Assembly: GCF_024518675.1 (NCBI RefSeq)
Contig: NZ_JANIGL010000002.1
Location: 1-64,000, forward strand
Origin: Pseudoalteromonas shioyasakiensis
Lineage (GTDB): Bacteria; Pseudomonadota; Gammaproteobacteria; Enterobacterales; Alteromonadaceae
Direction: 5' to 3'
DNA: 64,000 nt
Position numbers and translations under genes: made by a program. Below, piece by piece: positions 60,931 through 64,000 of the stretch. The notes beneath the pieces are model-generated. The model did not search any database, was not told where the DNA came from, and saw only the letters and a list, made by a program, of their open reading frames with translations. The first letter of the stretch is position 1. Every line of letters starts with the position of its first letter.

Positions 60931-61305
60931 AATTGCCGCTCTTTGAGCAGTTCGGCTCAGTGCTATTAGCAAACATTGGTACCATAGCTTTTTTAAATCA
61001 ATGCTCCATTTCAAAGCGTTTAACTTACACTCTTACCTTTTCTTATTCGAGGAGAAATTGCCATTCCCGAGAGCGTGCCGCCATCATTTACAAATTCTTT
61101 TCTCCATCAACCTGTCTTATTCGAATTTACCCCTAGATTTCAAGGCCTGCTGCCATCGCATTAGCTTTATTCAACAATTAGTGCGATGGCCTCCAGTTTA
61201 AATTATGTAGAATATTTTTTACGGTATGTCATTTTAGTTTTTTCAGTTAACTTTATTATCTCTAAACGTGGGCAGCCTAATCTATTAAACCCTATGATTA
61301 GCATT

Positions 61306-62376
61306 CTAATGACTTGAAATTATTGTTTTGTAAACTTCGAAAGTCATATTACTTACATCGCTTCCGGCGTCCTGTATTTTGCTATTGGTATAGTAAAGCG
61401 TGTTGTTATGAATACTAAACGTGTCCGCCCAGTTTACAGCATCTCCTTTTACAAGCGTGCGTAAGTCAAGACTTGGCGTGAGATACTGCACTTCTTGCGT
61501 TTCAAGGTTTGCTAGATAGACATTACCTTGATGGTAAACCATGCCATCAGGTGCGCCCGTTGTAGCAACCTTACGCACAGCTTTGGAAAGCGTCTCGTTA
61601 GACGCTTTCTTAATGTCAGATGTATCGATAGCGTAAAGAGAATAACCCGATAAAGCGTGAAAATAGAGGGTGCCGTTTAATCTATCCAATGCTATACCGT
61701 CAGAGTGAACAACATTGTTGAATGGCTTACCCTTAACGCTTAATGAGTCAACTTCCGCTTTTGTTGTTTCATGGTTATCTAGAATTCGATAACTTGTATT
61801 ATCATCAAGATTATACACCACAAGCCCAGCATGGCCCGAATCTGTCATGAAGATACGATTGGTTTTTTCATCTACGCGTAAATCATTGATGTAAGAATCT
61901 CGGTGGTAGGCATCATCGCTAAGTACCAGTGTCTCGTCGATTTTGTTTGACTCTAAATCTATGACAAATAAACGCGGGGCATCTACAACACCTTGAAACT
62001 TCGGGTTTCGAGTATCAAGTACATAAAGCTTGTCTTTGTGCGCCACTACCGACTGCACCGCTAGAAAACAGTCTTTTCGTACCTCACTTTGTGCTACACA
62101 TGCGTTTACTTGCTCATTAGGATAGGCTACAAATTCACCATTACTAGTGATATTCGCTACAGAAAAACGCACACCGTCGCGCCAATTCGGCGCATTAACG
62201 AACACTCGGCCGTTGGCACTAACGGTTACACCGGTAATTTGCGTTCCTTTAATTTCTCCAACCAATTCAACCTGAGAAGTTAATACGTTTTTTGCTACCG
62301 CATTAACAGAAAAAAGCGCGGCTATAGCGGTAACCAACAAACCTTGGTTTATTACCTTTATATTCATGTTTCTCAA
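61306..62376 (-). CDS. Exported MRJP/Yellow-family beta-propeller protein
   Basis: The 356-aa protein has a signal peptide (about 1-28, ending AVA-K) and sequence blocks of major royal jelly protein relatives: VTVSANGRVFVNAPNWRDGVRFSVANI, DAPRLFVIDLESNKI, YINDLRVDEKTNRIFMTDSGHAGLVVYNL and HSDGIALDRLNGTLYFHALSG. Bacterial members are poorly characterised, and it may bind or hydrolyse a small ligand such as a lactone or phenol. Confidence 0.82.
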   Translation of the reverse strand: MRNMNIKVINQGLLVTAIAALFSVNAVAKNVLTSQVELVGEIKGTQITGVTVSANGRVFVNAPNWRDGVRFSVANITSNGEFVAYPNEQVNACVAQSEVRKDCFLAVQSVVAHKDKLYVLDTRNPKFQGVVDAPRLFVIDLESNKIDETLVLSDDAYHRDSYINDLRVDEKTNRIFMTDSGHAGLVVYNLDDNTSYRILDNHETTKAEVDSLSVKGKPFNNVVHSDGIALDRLNGTLYFHALSGYSLYAIDTSDIKKASNETLSKAVRKVATTGAPDGMVYHQGNVYLANLETQEVQYLTPSLDLRTLVKGDAVNWADTFSIHNNTLYYTNSKIQDAGSDVSNMTFEVYKTIISSH

Positions 62377-62621
62377 CCTTTTAAAATTTTCTTAGTAAGC
62401 CCTAGCCTAAATAGCACTTAGCTTGCGATAGATTAAACATTTTACACTAAACTTAAGCATCACAGATAGTCACTAGAAAACCTATTGCAGCTCAACTTTC
62501 AGGCGGTAGGAAGAGACCTGCCGTTAACACATAAAGGCTAAATGAGTGGCTTAACTCAGAGATGTTAGCAGCCAAAAATTATATTTTCTCAAATTTTTAA
62601 TACTGCAATAGCGAATATTTA

Positions 62622-63611
62622 TTATTCATACTTAGACTGATATTGATACTTTTTAAGTAATTTCACTGTTAAGTCACTTCCTTCTATTTCAGTTTTAGAG
62701 TCGCCTTCATATTCAGCACTTACAAAACCATTAAAACCCTCATCCACCAGTAAGTTTAAACAATGCTGGTAGTTTATAGATACTTCTTCTCCATCAAGAG
62801 TAAAATTATGTGTTTTAGCGCTGATACCTTTGGTGTAGGGTGCCAAATCAATTAACCCTTGTGTTCTATCGTAAAGTCTTTTTGGAGACAGGTTCCACCC
62901 ACCCATAAAGAAATTGTCTAAATCTGTAAAAACGCCAACATTCTTATGGGCAGTCATTTGCATTAGCATGGCAAGCCACGCCCCATTGTTAGAGGCATTG
63001 CCATGATTCTCTACCAGCAATTCAATATTATATTGCGCAGAAATGTCCGCTAATTTATTTAATGACTCACTACAACGCTGCAATTGCTCTAAATAATTCC
63101 CATCCCCATAGGCATTTACACGGAGCTGTTTGCAACCTAGCTCTGAAGCGCATTCGAGCCAAGGTAAGTGGTTATCTATCGCTTGCTTTCTTCCTAATAT
63201 AGTTTCGTGGCCAATTTTACCTGTCTCATCACACATTAATAAGTTAAAACCTACGCCTTCATTTCTCGCTTTGGATTTAAATGCGTTAAGCCACTTTTTA
63301 TCTTGTGCGTGGCCGAAGAATAAAACATTGACCAAGTCGACATGGCTAACCCCAAGCTTGCGGGCAGCAATAACTATGTCTGTGGTATCCATTGTTCCTT
63401 GAAGTACATCATCAGGAGTTGAGTGAAGTGTTTTTATAAATTGAGAGTAATCTTTTTTACTTCCCCCTAAAATCTCTCTATGAAAAGACCATTGAGATAA
63501 AGAGATGTCGAATCGTTTATCATTTGCTGTGTTATTACTTGAAAATGCAGGCGTGCATGCAGCAACTCCGCTACATGCTAGTAATTTGAGCATATTTCGT
63601 CTTGATATCAT
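62622..63611 (-). CDS. Exported sugar phosphate isomerase/epimerase-like TIM barrel
   Basis: The 329-aa protein starts MISRRNMLKLLACSGVAACT, a Tat-like twin-arginine motif with a possible lipobox (AAC). The TIM-barrel of the xylose-isomerase-like fold has Glu in ELLVENHG and His/Asp residues near NVGVFTDLDNF and SAEYEGD, typical metal ligands. Substrate unknown. It is likely a catabolic partner of the flanking propeller proteins; 11 bp separate it from the lactonase gene. Confidence 0.85.
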   Translation of the reverse strand: MISRRNMLKLLACSGVAACTPAFSSNNTANDKRFDISLSQWSFHREILGGSKKDYSQFIKTLHSTPDDVLQGTMDTTDIVIAARKLGVSHVDLVNVLFFGHAQDKKWLNAFKSKARNEGVGFNLLMCDETGKIGHETILGRKQAIDNHLPWLECASELGCKQLRVNAYGDGNYLEQLQRCSESLNKLADISAQYNIELLVENHGNASNNGAWLAMLMQMTAHKNVGVFTDLDNFFMGGWNLSPKRLYDRTQGLIDLAPYTKGISAKTHNFTLDGEEVSINYQHCLNLLVDEGFNGFVSAEYEGDSKTEIEGSDLTVKLLKKYQYQSKYE

Positions 63612-63622
63612 GACTATTCCAA

Positions 63623-64000
63623 TTAATTTACAGGTATTAAAGAAACCGGATGCGAAATTAATACATCATTTCCGGTGAAACTAAGCAGCCCGTCATTATT
63701 AATACTAAAGGCGCTAATATTATTGGTATGCTGGTTAGCAACTAACAAAGACTTTCCGTCAGGCGTTATAAGGAAAAAGCGGGGCCATTCTCCTTGTGTA
63801 TCTATATGCTGTATAAGCTCCACGTTGCCTTGGCTTTTTATTGCATAAACGCCAATACTGTTGTCCCCGCGATTAGTTACATACAAGAACTTACCATCTT
63901 CGCTTATTTGCATATGGCCAGCTTGACTAATACTTTGAGATCCTTTGGGTAAAGTGCTAACTGTTTGTGTGTGATTAAGCTTTCCTGATTTTTCAACTTT
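63623..64000 (-). CDS. Lactonase-type beta-propeller protein (6-phosphogluconolactonase family), C-terminal part
   Basis: The reading frame stays open to the window edge, giving about 125 residues of the C-terminus; the N-terminus lies beyond 64000. The sequences HMQISEDGKFLYVTNRGDNSIGVYAI and FFLITPDGKSLLVANQHTNNISAFSI are repeats of the lactonase seven-bladed propeller. Probably cotranscribed with the TIM-barrel gene. Confidence 0.85.
   Translation of the reverse strand, partial: KVEKSGKLNHTQTVSTLPKGSQSISQAGHMQISEDGKFLYVTNRGDNSIGVYAIKSQGNVELIQHIDTQGEWPRFFLITPDGKSLLVANQHTNNISAFSINNDGLLSFTGNDVLISHPVSLIPVN

Noticed and set aside
60933..61201. Two overlapping frames of 66-67 codons after the zinc-ribbon gene
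   Set aside because: No ribosome site, atypical composition, and they lie in repeat-bearing intergenic DNA.

Overview
The window looks like a chromosomal segment of a marine gammaproteobacterium of the Alteromonadales, most likely Pseudoalteromonas or a close relative. The reasons are the moderately AT-rich sequence, the rrn leader and promoter architecture, the uvrY-uvrC-pgsA-gly/cys/leu tRNA order shared with enterics, an alginate lyase, and the family content overall. This is inferred from reading the sequence; no database search was made.

Layout. 1-1448: the 5' half of a 16S rRNA gene on the minus strand with two stringent-type promoters and a pair of DnaA-box-like sites. 1449-9000: amino-acid/dicarboxylate symporters, a tRNA array in which Gly-Cys-Leu is present in about three copies with one decayed copy, then pgsA, uvrC and uvrY. 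9373-22226: housekeeping and secreted functions (cysK, fadE, a secreted M2 peptidase, a PL7 alginate lyase, an M48 lipoprotein, a Bcr-type exporter, grpE, an HrcA-like repressor, nadK). 22353-24304: a 192-bp MITE-like element in front of LexA-controlled recN. 25200-29300: an AT-rich accessory block with a NACHT (STAND) NTPase and a TacA/TacT-type toxin-antitoxin pair, lying between inverted REP-like repeats. 29382-35264: gltD and gltB with ArgR-type boxes.

35837-43367 is the most complete system in the window. A pair of GC-rich palindromes and a sigma54-like promoter precede a 26-codon membrane peptide, a MacA-like adaptor, an ABC ATPase and two MacB-type permeases. These are followed by an NtrC-class response regulator and its sensor kinase. 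The sequence suggests a closed circuit in which the kinase/regulator pair drives the ABC operon through tandem enhancers. 43410-55336 returns to core functions: grxD/sodB sharing a divergent promoter region with an IscR-like palindrome, the prkA-yeaH-spoVR stress operon, a receiver-CheC/diguanylate cyclase pair, a tpx with a signal peptide, adk and htpG.

55604-64000 is again accessory. It holds a LysR regulator divergent from an oxidoreductase and an exported DJ-1/PfpI protein. Next comes an apparent integron-type gene cassette (an FRG-domain gene whose stop codon lies inside a VCR-like attC site) and a possible abortive-infection-like gene with a C-terminal zinc ribbon. A group of exported beta-propeller and TIM-barrel enzymes runs off the end. 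A short hairpin repeat with a constant 26-bp core occurs four times, and the copies bracket the NACHT gene and the FRG/zinc-ribbon genes.
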